NCBI RefSeq assembly: GCF_001570565.1
Contig: NZ_BBXE01000019.1
Location: 1-64,000, forward strand
Length of the DNA stretch: 64,000 nt
Origin: Herbidospora yilanensis
GTDB taxonomy: Bacteria > Actinomycetota > Actinomycetes > Streptosporangiales > Streptosporangiaceae
Direction: 5' to 3'
In this document: positions 7,865 through 16,862 of the stretch, one piece after another
Position numbering within the stretch: the first letter of the stretch is position 1
How the letters are laid out: every line of letters begins with the position of its first letter
Translations under genes and position numbers: made by a program
The notes under the pieces: model-generated
The model's input: only the letters and a program-made list of their open reading frames with translations
Database searches by the model: none
Told to the model about the DNA's origin: nothing

Positions 7865-9349
7865 ATGGTGTTCCACACGCTGCGTGGCATCGTACAGATG
7901 GCCACGTCGCTCACCGAGACGGCCACGAGCAACGCTCGGGCCGCCGTCATCGACATGCTCGACACGGACTCGTCGCGGTCCGCCAAGTCGCGGCGGTCGT
8001 CGTCTCGGTCGTCGTCCCGCTCGTCCCGGACGGCGCGGTCGTCGAAGGGGATCCAGGAGATCGTCCGGTCGGGGACCGACCAGGTGCTCGGGGTGTTCGA
8101 CCTCGCGCGCAAGGACGAGGTCGACCGGCTGCGGTCGCAGGTCCGTGAACTGCAGGGACGTCTGAAACCGGCCGGCCGGGCCAACGGGGCGCGGTCGCGG
8201 ACGGCCACCCGGGCGAAGGCGGCCTCGGCGCGGACGTCCCGGGGGGTGTCGGCCCGGGTGACCGGGATCGCGGCCAAGGCCGAGCGGACCATCTCGGCCA
8301 TCACGGGGAAGCCCGCCTCGACGACCGCCACGAAGTCCGCCACGAAGTCCGCCACCAAGGCGTCGGCGGCCAAGCGGACGGCCAGGGCGGCCGCTTCGGG
8401 GACTTCGGCCCGCAAGACGACGGCGGCTCGTTCCGGCACGGCACGCAAGGCCACGACGGCGCGCGGGATCACGGCCGCGCGCGGGGTCACGACGGCGCGC
8501 AAGGCCGCGACCGCTCGCACCGTCTCGTCGCGGTCGGCGGCCGCCCTCAACGGCGCCGCGGCGTCGTCGCGGACGGCGTCGGGGTCCGCGTCCGCGCGCA
8601 GGGCGTCGTCGTCTCGTGCGGGTACGTCGGCGGCGGGTTCGGTTCGCCGGGCCTCGTCTCGTGCGGGCACGTCGGCCACGGGTTCGGTTCGCCGGGCCTC
8701 GTCTCGTGCGGCCGCGTCCGCCGCGGGTTCGGTTCGCCGGGCGTCCGCCTCTCGGGCCGCGGGTTCGGCCAAGGCGTCGGCAGTGTCGGCGCGCAGGGCG
8801 TCGGCTTCGGCTTCGGGCGGTTCCGCGCGCAAGGCGTCGGCTTCGCGTTCGACTGCCGCCACGGCGGCGCGGAAGGCGTCGGGGTCCGTCGCGGTTCGTT
8901 CCGCGGCCTCGGGTTCGGCGCGGAAGGCGTCGGTCTCCCGGTCCGCCTCGGCGGGTGCGGTGCGCAAGGCCCCGGCCGCTCGTAAGGCGTCCGGCACGTC
9001 CGCCTCGGCCCGGTCCGCTGTCGCCGGGAACCGGATCGCCAAGGCCGAGAAGGCCGCCGCGCGGATCGTCAAGGCCACCGGGTCCACCCGCGTCGCGCGG
9101 GCCGAGAAGATGGCCGCGCGCATGGCGCACGCCGTCGGGACCGCCCGCACGCCGGCGACCGCGGCCTCCCGTGTGGCCAAGGCCACCGGGTCGGCGCGGG
9201 CGGCCAAGGCGCTGGGAGCGGCCTCGCACGCGGGGACCGTCGTGGCGGCTAAGTTGTCGGCCACGACCGCGCCCGGTAAGGGCGGGAAGAAGGCCGCGAA
9301 GAAGGCGCTTGCCAAGAAGGCGGGCAAGAAGGCCGGCAAGAAGTCGTAG
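7865..9349 (+). CDS. phasin/histone-tail-like protein, very Ala/Ser/Arg/Lys-rich
   Basis: 494 aa. The ATG at 7865 is chosen for AAGGGGG 5 nt upstream; GTG 7841 lies inside the inverted repeat. Residues ~1-110 are amphipathic, with VLGVFDLARKDEVDRLRSQV leading into a coiled coil, as in phasin/PhaF-type N-termini. Residues ~115-450 are low complexity, with repeated GSVRRASS, SARRAS and TARKA units and almost no hydrophobic residues. The end (KKAAKKA, KKAGKKAGKKS) resembles PhaF/AlgP or histone H1-like DNA-binding tails. It may tie polyhydroxyalkanoate or lipid granules to DNA, or act as a nucleoid protein; both are inference. No PHA synthase is in the window. Confidence 0.75.
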   Translation: MVFHTLRGIVQMATSLTETATSNARAAVIDMLDTDSSRSAKSRRSSSRSSSRSSRTARSSKGIQEIVRSGTDQVLGVFDLARKDEVDRLRSQVRELQGRLKPAGRANGARSRTATRAKAASARTSRGVSARVTGIAAKAERTISAITGKPASTTATKSATKSATKASAAKRTARAAASGTSARKTTAARSGTARKATTARGITAARGVTTARKAATARTVSSRSAAALNGAAASSRTASGSASARRASSSRAGTSAAGSVRRASSRAGTSATGSVRRASSRAAASAAGSVRRASASRAAGSAKASAVSARRASASASGGSARKASASRSTAATAARKASGSVAVRSAASGSARKASVSRSASAGAVRKAPAARKASGTSASARSAVAGNRIAKAEKAAARIVKATGSTRVARAEKMAARMAHAVGTARTPATAASRVAKATGSARAAKALGAASHAGTVVAAKLSATTAPGKGGKKAAKKALAKKAGKKAGKKS

Positions 9350-9507
9350 CGCCGCCGCGCGACGGGTGGGCGACGGGCGACGTCGTCGGCCCGGTCCGCT
9401 ACCGTCGAGGCGGCGGAGCGTCTGAGGCCCGTGTTCGGAAGCCTTGTATCGGGTGCCTCGTGAGGCGTTTCGGGCAAGGGCCGCGTATCTGACACCGGAG
9501 GGGGCGC

Positions 9508-9801
9508 ATGACCGAGATGAACTCGGCCGGCGGTGGGGAAGCCGTCGTGCCGGTGCAGGCCGCTGTGTCCGCGGATGCCGGTTCGCCGGCGGACGTCATG
9601 GCGACCCCGACAATCAATGTGGTGCCGGCCGTTGCCCCGGCCGGCACCCGACCGCCCGGCGCCGAGGCCGATCCCGAGGCGGCGGTCCGTGCCGCCGTCG
9701 ACCGGCTCGCGGAGGTGCCGGTGGCGGCTCATGTCGAGGTGTACGAGCAGGTGCTCGGCACGTTGGAGGAGACCCTTGCCGCTGTGGACGACCGCCCGTG
9801 A
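9508..9801 (+). CDS. small conserved protein upstream of tlyA
   Basis: 97 aa, ATG preceded by GGAGGGGG. The first ~55 residues are Ala/Val/Pro-rich and probably disordered. The last ~40 (AAVRAAVDRLAEVPVAAHVEVYEQVLGTL pattern) form helices. It occupies the position of the small Rv1693 before tlyA in M. tuberculosis, and such short ORFs are common there in actinobacteria. No function is known. The upstream ATCTGACAC half-site is shared with the phasin-like promoter. Confidence 0.7.
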   Translation: MTEMNSAGGGEAVVPVQAAVSADAGSPADVMATPTINVVPAVAPAGTRPPGAEADPEAAVRAAVDRLAEVPVAAHVEVYEQVLGTLEETLAAVDDRP

Positions 9802-9853
9802 TCGATAATCCCCCCACCAGGTCCGCCACCACGTCCCTCGCCAGAGGTGACCG

Positions 9854-10662
<809 letters not shown>

Positions 10663-10666
<4 letters not shown>

Positions 10667-11568
10667 GCGACAGCCGATCGGTCCTGATCACCACACACAC
10701 CGGGCGTGACGCCGCGGTCGAGAGCGCCCGGCTGGTCATCGACCGGCTGCTCAAAGAGGGGCTGACGGTCCGCGTCCTGGCCGACGAGGCCGACGAGGTG
10801 GCCCGGACGGGCGTCGAGGTCGTCCCGGCCGACGAACGGGCCGCCTTCGGCGCCGAGATCATCGTCGTCCTGGGCGGCGACGGAACGCTCCTGCGCGCCG
10901 CCGAGATCTCCCGGCCCACGGGCGTGCCGCTGCTGGGCGTCAACCTCGGGCACGTCGGCTTCCTCGCCGAGGCCGAGGTGGAGGACCTCCACGTCGTCGT
11001 CGACCGGGTCGTCGACGGGCGGTTCGAGGTCGAGGAGCGCATGACCCTCGACGTGACCGTCCGCAACGGCAGCGTGCTGGCGCGCACGTGGGCGCTCAAC
11101 GAGGCGTCGGTGGAGAAGCGCGACCGCATGCTGGAGGTCGTGGCGGAGATCGACGGGCATCCGCTGTCCCGCTGGGGCTGCGACGGCGTCATCTGCGCCA
11201 CGTCGACCGGGTCGACCGCCTACGCCTTCTCCGCCGGAGGGCCCGTCGTGTGGCCTCAGGTCGAGGCGCTGCTGGTGGTCCCGAACAGCGCCCACGCGCT
11301 GTTCGCGCGGCCTCTCGTGGTGGCTCCGACCAGCTCGATCGCGATCGAGTTGTTGTCGACGACCCACGCGGGCGTGTTGTGGTGCGACGGCCGCCGCCGC
11401 TTCGATCTGCCGCCGGGCGCGCGGGTGGAGGTCCGCAAGGGCACCCATGCCGTACGCCTCGCGCGCATGCTCGGCGTCGACTCCACGGGCGTCCCGTTCA
11501 CCGACCGGTTGGTCGCCAAGTTCGGCCTTCCGGTGGAGGGATGGCGCGGGCGCGCCAGGCCCGCCTGA
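10663..11568 (+). CDS. nadK: NAD kinase
   Basis: 301 aa, ATG overlapping the tlyA stop, with GGAGGGG upstream. It phosphorylates NAD to NADP. Seen: the GGDGT nucleotide motif at 71-75 in VVLGGDGTLLRAA, NLGHVGFLAE at ~94-103, the DGVICATSTGSTAY substrate loop, and a C-terminal DGRRRFDLPPGARV beta region. Length and motifs are normal for bacterial NadK/PpnK. Third gene of the conserved tlyA-nadK-recN run. Confidence 0.96.
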
Positions 11569-11644
11569 GCTCTGAGCGACTCGAAAATCTTGGCGAGTTG
11601 CGCGTAGGATCGCTTGCGACATCGACGTTGAACGGGAGGGACCA

Positions 11645-13363
11645 GTGCGGCCGAGGGTCGAGGAGGTCCGCATCCAGGGACTGGGTGTCATCGACGAGGC
11701 CGTCCTCGAGTTGTCACCCGGTTTCACCGTTGTCACGGGTGAGACGGGCGCCGGCAAGACCATGGTGGTGACCGGCCTGGGGCTGCTGTTCGGCGGCCGG
11801 GCCGATCCCGCGCGGGTCCGGCCGGGGGCCGACAAGGCGACCGTCGAGGGCACGCTCATCGTCGACCCGGCCGGCCGGGCCGCCCAGCAGGTGTTCGACA
11901 TCGGCGGCGAGGTCGACGGCGGCGAGCTCATCATCTCCCGCACCGTCTCCTCCGAGGGCCGGTCGCGGGCCTGGCTCGGCGGGCGCACCGTCCCGGTCGG
12001 CACGCTGACGTTCCTGGCCGACGACCTGGTGGCCGTCCACGGGCAGATGGACCAGCAGCGGCTGCTCCAGCCGGGCCGCCAGCGCGCCGCGCTCGACCGC
12101 TACGCCGGAGACGAGCTGGTCAAGCCGCTGCGCGCCTACGAGCAGACCTACAAGCGCCACAAGCAGGTCGGTGACCTGCTCGCCGAGCTGACCGGCCGGG
12201 CGCGCGAACGCGCGCAGGAGGCCGACGTGCTGCGGTTCGGCCTGGAGGAGATCGAGAAGGTCGCCCCCGTGGCCGGCGAAGACGTCGAGCTGAAGGAGGA
12301 GGCCGAGCGCCTCACCCACGCCGACACCCTCCGCACGGCCGCGACGACCGCCCACACCGCGCTGCTGGGCGACCCGATGTCGGGGCCCGAGGCGGCGCCC
12401 GACGCGGTGTCGCTCATCGGGCAGGCGCGCTCGGCCGTCGAGTCGGCCCGCGACTACGACCCCGCCCTCGCCGGTCTCGCCGAGCGGCTGGCCGAGGCCG
12501 GTTACCTGCTCAACGACGTGGCGACCGAGCTGGCCGCCTACGCCGAGTCGGTCGAGGCCGACCCCCAGCGCCTGTCGATCGTCCACGAACGCCGCTCCCT
12601 GCTCAACGGGCTGACCCGCAAATACGGCGCCGACGTCGCCGAGGTGCTGGCCTGGGCCGAACGGGCGGCGGTCCGCGTCGGCGAGCTCGACGGCGACGAC
12701 GACCGCATCGGCGAGCTGACCCGCGAACACGAGGAGCTGACCGCGCGGCTCGGCGAGCTGGCCGGTGAGCTGACCCGCATCCGCGAGGCCGCCGCCGAAC
12801 GCTTCGCGGTCGCGGTGACCGAGGAGCTGACCGCGCTGGCCATGCCCCACGCCCGGGTCGCCGTCGTGATCGAGTCGAGCGGCGACTTCGGCCCGGCGGG
12901 GGTCGACGAGGTCGAGCTGCGCATGGCCCCCCATCCGGCGTCCCCGCCGCTGCCGCTGAACAAGGGCGCGTCGGGGGGCGAGCTCAGCCGCGTCATGCTG
13001 GCCATCGAGGTCGTGTTCGCGGGCGCCGACCCGGTGCCGACGTTCGTCTTCGACGAGGTCGACGCGGGCGTCGGCGGCAAGGCGGCCGTGGAGATCGGGC
13101 GGCGGCTGGCCAAGCTGGCCCGCACCGCCCAGGTCATCGTGGTCACCCACCTGCCCCAGGTGGCCGCCTTCGCCGACCAGCATCTCGTGGTCGAGAAGGA
13201 CAGCGACGGCAGCGTGGTCCGCAGCGGCGTGGTCACCCTCGACCGCGAGGCCCGCAAGCGCGAGCTCGCCCGCATGCTGGCCGGCATGGAGGACTCCGAG
13301 CTCGGCCGCGCCCACGCGGAGGAGCTGCTGGCCACGGCGGCGGCCGCGAAGTCGGCCGGCTGA
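11645..13363 (+). CDS. recN: DNA repair protein RecN
   Basis: 572 aa, GTG with GGGAGGGACC upstream. An SMC-like ATPase for double-strand-break repair. Walker A GETGAGKT is at 32-39. A long coiled-coil middle (~160-390) is rich in Glu/Ala/Arg. The C-terminal part has the signature NKGASGGELSRVMLA, then Walker B/D-loop TFVFDEVDAGVGGKAA and the VTHLPQVAAFADQH switch. It starts 76 bp after nadK, as in other actinobacteria. A small hairpin follows the stop. Confidence 0.96.
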   Translation: MRPRVEEVRIQGLGVIDEAVLELSPGFTVVTGETGAGKTMVVTGLGLLFGGRADPARVRPGADKATVEGTLIVDPAGRAAQQVFDIGGEVDGGELIISRTVSSEGRSRAWLGGRTVPVGTLTFLADDLVAVHGQMDQQRLLQPGRQRAALDRYAGDELVKPLRAYEQTYKRHKQVGDLLAELTGRARERAQEADVLRFGLEEIEKVAPVAGEDVELKEEAERLTHADTLRTAATTAHTALLGDPMSGPEAAPDAVSLIGQARSAVESARDYDPALAGLAERLAEAGYLLNDVATELAAYAESVEADPQRLSIVHERRSLLNGLTRKYGADVAEVLAWAERAAVRVGELDGDDDRIGELTREHEELTARLGELAGELTRIREAAAERFAVAVTEELTALAMPHARVAVVIESSGDFGPAGVDEVELRMAPHPASPPLPLNKGASGGELSRVMLAIEVVFAGADPVPTFVFDEVDAGVGGKAAVEIGRRLAKLARTAQVIVVTHLPQVAAFADQHLVVEKDSDGSVVRSGVVTLDREARKRELARMLAGMEDSELGRAHAEELLATAAAAKSAG

Positions 13364-13787
13364 CGCGCGGCCCGTGGCCGCTCTTTCCGTCGTCGCGGCG
13401 GGTGGCCTGAGCGGGTGCTGGGCGCCGGATGCGGCGCGATGGGGCGACGGCGGGCGGCGCCGGGGTGGGCGGAGCCGTAACGGAAATGAAAGAGCAGCTC
13501 AGCGGCGGCTTAGTCACATATCGGAAACTTGTCAGCGAATCTCGTGAAAGTCGGTCAGGCTGGAGTCACCACGGGTGGCGGTCGTGCGGGGGCGTGCGGC
13601 CGTCGTCGGGAAACGCTTCCCGCGACGGGTGACATCGGTTCGTGTTCTGGGCAGAGGTGGGCATCGTGCCCGGACGAGGCCGGATGGCGACATGGGGGAC
13701 GGCGGCATGAGGGCAGGGTGGCGACAAAGCTGGCGGGTGCCGGGGTGTCGGGCCTTCATGGTCGTCGCCTCTGGCAGGATGGTCCCG
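13364..13787. other. intergenic between recN and steA, with hairpins
   Basis: A 424-bp stretch with no convincing gene. At 13367-13386, GCGGCC-CGT-GGCCGC followed by TCTTT is a weak terminator for recN. At 13607-13622, CGGGAA-ACGC-TTCCCG has the central-CG shape of LacI-family operators. An AT-richer patch at ~13490-13555 (TTAGTCACATATCGGAAACTT) may carry a promoter. Several in-frame ATGs before 13788 lack good ribosome sites. Confidence 0.5.
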
Positions 13788-14984
13788 ATGAAGGTCTCGA
13801 GCGTCAGGGTTCCAGGCCTCCGCCGCCGGAAGGTCAGTGTCCTTCCCGGGGTGACTGCGACGGCGCGCATCGACCGGCGCACCAAGAGGCTCACCAAACG
13901 CCTTCGCCCGGGGGAAGTCGCGATCATCGATCACGTCGACATCGACCGGGTCAGCGCGGAGGCCCTCGTCGCGTGTGGCGTGGCCGTGGTGGTCAACGTC
14001 GCGGCGAGCGTCTCCGGCCGTTACCCCAACCTGGGGCCGCAGATCCTGCTCGAAGCCGGGGTGACCCTGGTCGACAACGCGACGCCCGAACTGTTCGAGA
14101 AGGTCCGCGACGGCGACACGGTCCGGATCTCCGAGGGCGTCGTCTACGTCGACGAGGAGATCGCCGGCAAGGGCGAGGTGATGACCGCCGAGTCGGTCGA
14201 GGCCGCGATGGTCGAGGCCCGCGCGGGGTTGTCGGTCCAGATCGAGGCGTTCACCGTCAACACCATGGAGTACGTCCGCCGCGAGCGCGACCTGCTCATC
14301 GACGGTGTCGGCGTGCCCGACGTCCGCACCAGGCTCGACGGGCGGCACGCCCTGATCGTGGTCCGCGGTTACCACTACAAGGAAGACATCGCCGCGCTGC
14401 GGCCCTACATCCGCGAATACCGGCCGGTCATGATCGGGGTCGACGGCGGCGCCGACGCGCTGCTGGAAGCGGGCTACCGGCCCGACATCATCGTCGGCGA
14501 CTTCGACTCGGTGTCCGACGAGGCGCTGAGCGGCGGCGCCGAGCTGGTCGTCCACGCCTATCCCGACGGGCGGGCCCCCGGGCTCGACCGGGTGCGCAAG
14601 CTGGGGCGCGACGCCGTCGTCTTCCCGGCCGCCGCCACCAGCGAGGACATCGCCATGTTGCTGGCCGACGAGAAGGGCGCCTCGCTCATCGTCGCGGTCG
14701 GCACCCACGCCACGCTCGTCGAGTTCCTCGACAAGGGGCGGTCGGGCATGGCCAGCACCTTCCTCACCCGGCTCCGGCTGGGCAGCAAGCTCATCGACGC
14801 CAAGGGCGTCAGCAGGCTCTATCGCAGCCGCATCTCCGCGGCGTCGCTGCTTCTCCTGGTGGCCACCACCATCGTGACGATCGGCGTGGTGCTGTTCGTC
14901 TCGCCGGTCGGCAAGATCTGGCTCGACGGGGCGCAGGACGTCTGGAACGGCTTCATCTTCTGGGTGGTCGGACTCTTCTCGTGA
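13788..14984 (+). CDS. steA: SteA-like cell-separation protein
   Basis: 398 aa, ATG at 13788 with GGCAGGATGG just before it. A cytosolic body is followed by a C-terminal membrane segment at ~350-372 (SLLLLVATTIVTIGVVLFV). Internal motifs VGVDGGADALLEAGYRPDIIVGDFDS resemble the thiamin pyrophosphokinase-like fold of this family. In Corynebacterium the SteA/SteB pair works with the RipC-FtsEX cell-separation pathway; the M. tuberculosis counterpart is Rv1697. The gene overlaps steB by four bases, consistent with a complex. Confidence 0.88.
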   Translation: MKVSSVRVPGLRRRKVSVLPGVTATARIDRRTKRLTKRLRPGEVAIIDHVDIDRVSAEALVACGVAVVVNVAASVSGRYPNLGPQILLEAGVTLVDNATPELFEKVRDGDTVRISEGVVYVDEEIAGKGEVMTAESVEAAMVEARAGLSVQIEAFTVNTMEYVRRERDLLIDGVGVPDVRTRLDGRHALIVVRGYHYKEDIAALRPYIREYRPVMIGVDGGADALLEAGYRPDIIVGDFDSVSDEALSGGAELVVHAYPDGRAPGLDRVRKLGRDAVVFPAAATSEDIAMLLADEKGASLIVAVGTHATLVEFLDKGRSGMASTFLTRLRLGSKLIDAKGVSRLYRSRISAASLLLLVATTIVTIGVVLFVSPVGKIWLDGAQDVWNGFIFWVVGLFS

Positions 14985-15997
14985 TCGATTTTCGCTATCA
15001 CCTCGTCTCCATCGTGGCGATCTTCCTGGCGCTGACCGTGGGCATCGTGCTCGGCAGCACCGTCATCCAGGATCCGATCATCGAGTCGACGCAGGTGACC
15101 GCCGAGACGTTGAAGAAGGAGAACCTGACCCTGCGGGCCGAGATGGCCGCGCAGCAGGCCCGCGAAGACGGCAACAACACCTTCGTCGCCTCCGCCACCG
15201 CCGAACTGGTCGAGCGCGACCTGGCCGGCGAGCGGGTCGTGGTCGTCGAGGCGCCGGGCGCGCCCACGGCCCTGCGCGACCCGCTGCGCGAGGTGCTGGA
15301 GCTGGCCGGCGCGACCTACACGGGCCGGGTGTCGCTCACCGACGGCTTCCTGGAGCCCGAGCAGGCCGGGGTCGTCGACGGGCTGGCGGCCCAGCTCGCC
15401 CCGGCGGGGGCGGCCTTCCCCGAGGGGGCCACGCCCTACGACAAGGCGGGCACCGTCCTGGCCGCCGCGCTCGTGACGAACATGCGGCCGCAGGCGGGCA
15501 CCGTCAACACGGCCGCCTCGACCGTGTTGTCGGCCTTCCAGGAGGGCGGGTTCATCGCGGTCTCCGGCGAACCGGCCGACCGGGCGACCCTGGCGATCGT
15601 GGTCGCGCCCGCGCTGCCCTACGAGGGCGAGACGGCCGAGACGATGAACGGGGCGATCGTCTCGGTGTCCGGCGCCCTCGACAAGGCCGGGCTCGGTACC
15701 GTCATGACCGGCACCACCGCCGCCTCGGCGACCGGCGGCGTCATCGCCGCGCTGCTCGACTCGGGCGAGGAGACCTCCCAGGTCTCCAGCGTCGACACCC
15801 TCGACCTCCCCTCGGGGCGGATCGTCGTGGTCGACGCGCTCCGCGAGCAGCTCGGCGGGCAGTCGGGCGCCTACGGGATCGGCAGCGGCGCGACCGCGTT
15901 CGAACCGGCCCCGGCCGTGCCCGCGATCACGCCGTCCGTCACCCCCTTGGCCACTCCCTCAGCCACCTCGTCTCCCGTGGCCTCGTCCACGGGCTGA
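14981..15997 (+). CDS. steB: SteB/MctB-family protein (copper transporter annotation)
   Basis: 338 aa, GTG overlapping the steA stop. An N-terminal membrane segment (residues ~6-24) precedes a coiled coil (AETLKKENLTLRAEMAAQQ), then an extracytoplasmic alpha/beta domain and a Pro/Thr/Ser-rich end. The family includes mycobacterial MctB (Rv1698), linked to copper resistance, and corynebacterial SteB, linked to cell separation. No Cys/His/Met metal cluster is evident, so the cell-separation role with SteA seems likelier. Confidence 0.85.
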   Translation: MIDFRYHLVSIVAIFLALTVGIVLGSTVIQDPIIESTQVTAETLKKENLTLRAEMAAQQAREDGNNTFVASATAELVERDLAGERVVVVEAPGAPTALRDPLREVLELAGATYTGRVSLTDGFLEPEQAGVVDGLAAQLAPAGAAFPEGATPYDKAGTVLAAALVTNMRPQAGTVNTAASTVLSAFQEGGFIAVSGEPADRATLAIVVAPALPYEGETAETMNGAIVSVSGALDKAGLGTVMTGTTAASATGGVIAALLDSGEETSQVSSVDTLDLPSGRIVVVDALREQLGGQSGAYGIGSGATAFEPAPAVPAITPSVTPLATPSATSSPVASSTG

Positions 15998-16013
15998 CCC
16001 GGAAGGATCCGCC

Positions 16014-16862
16014 GTGACTCAACGTCCCCTGCTCCTCGCCCTGGCGGGGGCGGCGCTCGGCGCGGCCGCCGCGCGGGCCGCCTACGCGGCCTTCACGAAG
16101 AAGCAGCCGTTCGGCGACGAGAAGACCTGGGCCCGCGTCAACCATCGCGGCGAGCCCGTCACGCTGCTCGAAGGCCCGGCGTTCGCGGCCGGGGCCGGGG
16201 CCGCGCTGGCGCTCACCCCGGGGCTCCCCGTCCGGGTGAAGGCCGCCGGCGTGCTGACCTCCGTGGCCTGCGGCGCGCTCGGCGCCTACGACGACGTGTT
16301 CGGCACCAGCGCCTCCAAGGGCTTCAAGGGCCATCTGTCGGCGCTGCGCAGGGGGCAGGTCACCAGCGGCGCGGTGAAGATCCTCGGGATCGGCGCGACG
16401 GGACTCGCCGCCGCCGCCCTGACCCGCCGGAACGTGGCCGACATCGCCATCGACGGCCTGCTGATCGCCGGGTCGGCCAACCTGGCCAACCTGTTCGACC
16501 TGCGGCCCGGCCGGGCGATCAAGGTCGGCCTGCTGGCCGGCGCGCCGCTCGCCGGCTCGCCGCTGGCGGCCGTGCCCCTCGGCGCCGCCGCAGCGCTGCT
16601 CCCCGGCGACCTGGCCGAACGGGCGATGCTCGGCGACACCGGCGCCAACGCGCTCGGCGCGCTGCTGGGCCTGGCGGCCGCCCAGAAGCTGGGGCGTCCG
16701 GGGCGGCTGGCCGTGCTGGGCACCGTCGCGGCGCTGACGGCCGCCTCGGAGAAGGTGTCGTTCACCAAGGTCATCGCGGGGAATCCGGTGCTGAACCGGC
16801 TCGACATGCTCGGGCGCCGCCCGGTGCCGCCTCCGGCCGAGGTCACCCGGCCCACCCCTTGA
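16014..16862 (+). CDS. MraY/WecA-like polyprenyl-phosphate sugar transferase
   Basis: 282 aa, GTG with GGAAGGAT upstream. Many hydrophobic segments. Divergent family motifs can be seen: GAYDDVFGTSASKGFKGHL (the DD...K region), SANLANLFDLRPGRA (the Asn/Asp catalytic loop) and LGDTGANALGALLG (the GD-G motif). It is shorter than MraY (~360 aa) and probably loads a sugar phosphate onto a lipid carrier. It overlaps the MurJ-like gene by four bases and a GT4 follows, suggesting a small lipid-linked glycan pathway. The exact substrate is unknown. Confidence 0.75.
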   Translation: MTQRPLLLALAGAALGAAAARAAYAAFTKKQPFGDEKTWARVNHRGEPVTLLEGPAFAAGAGAALALTPGLPVRVKAAGVLTSVACGALGAYDDVFGTSASKGFKGHLSALRRGQVTSGAVKILGIGATGLAAAALTRRNVADIAIDGLLIAGSANLANLFDLRPGRAIKVGLLAGAPLAGSPLAAVPLGAAAALLPGDLAERAMLGDTGANALGALLGLAAAQKLGRPGRLAVLGTVAALTAASEKVSFTKVIAGNPVLNRLDMLGRRPVPPPAEVTRPTP

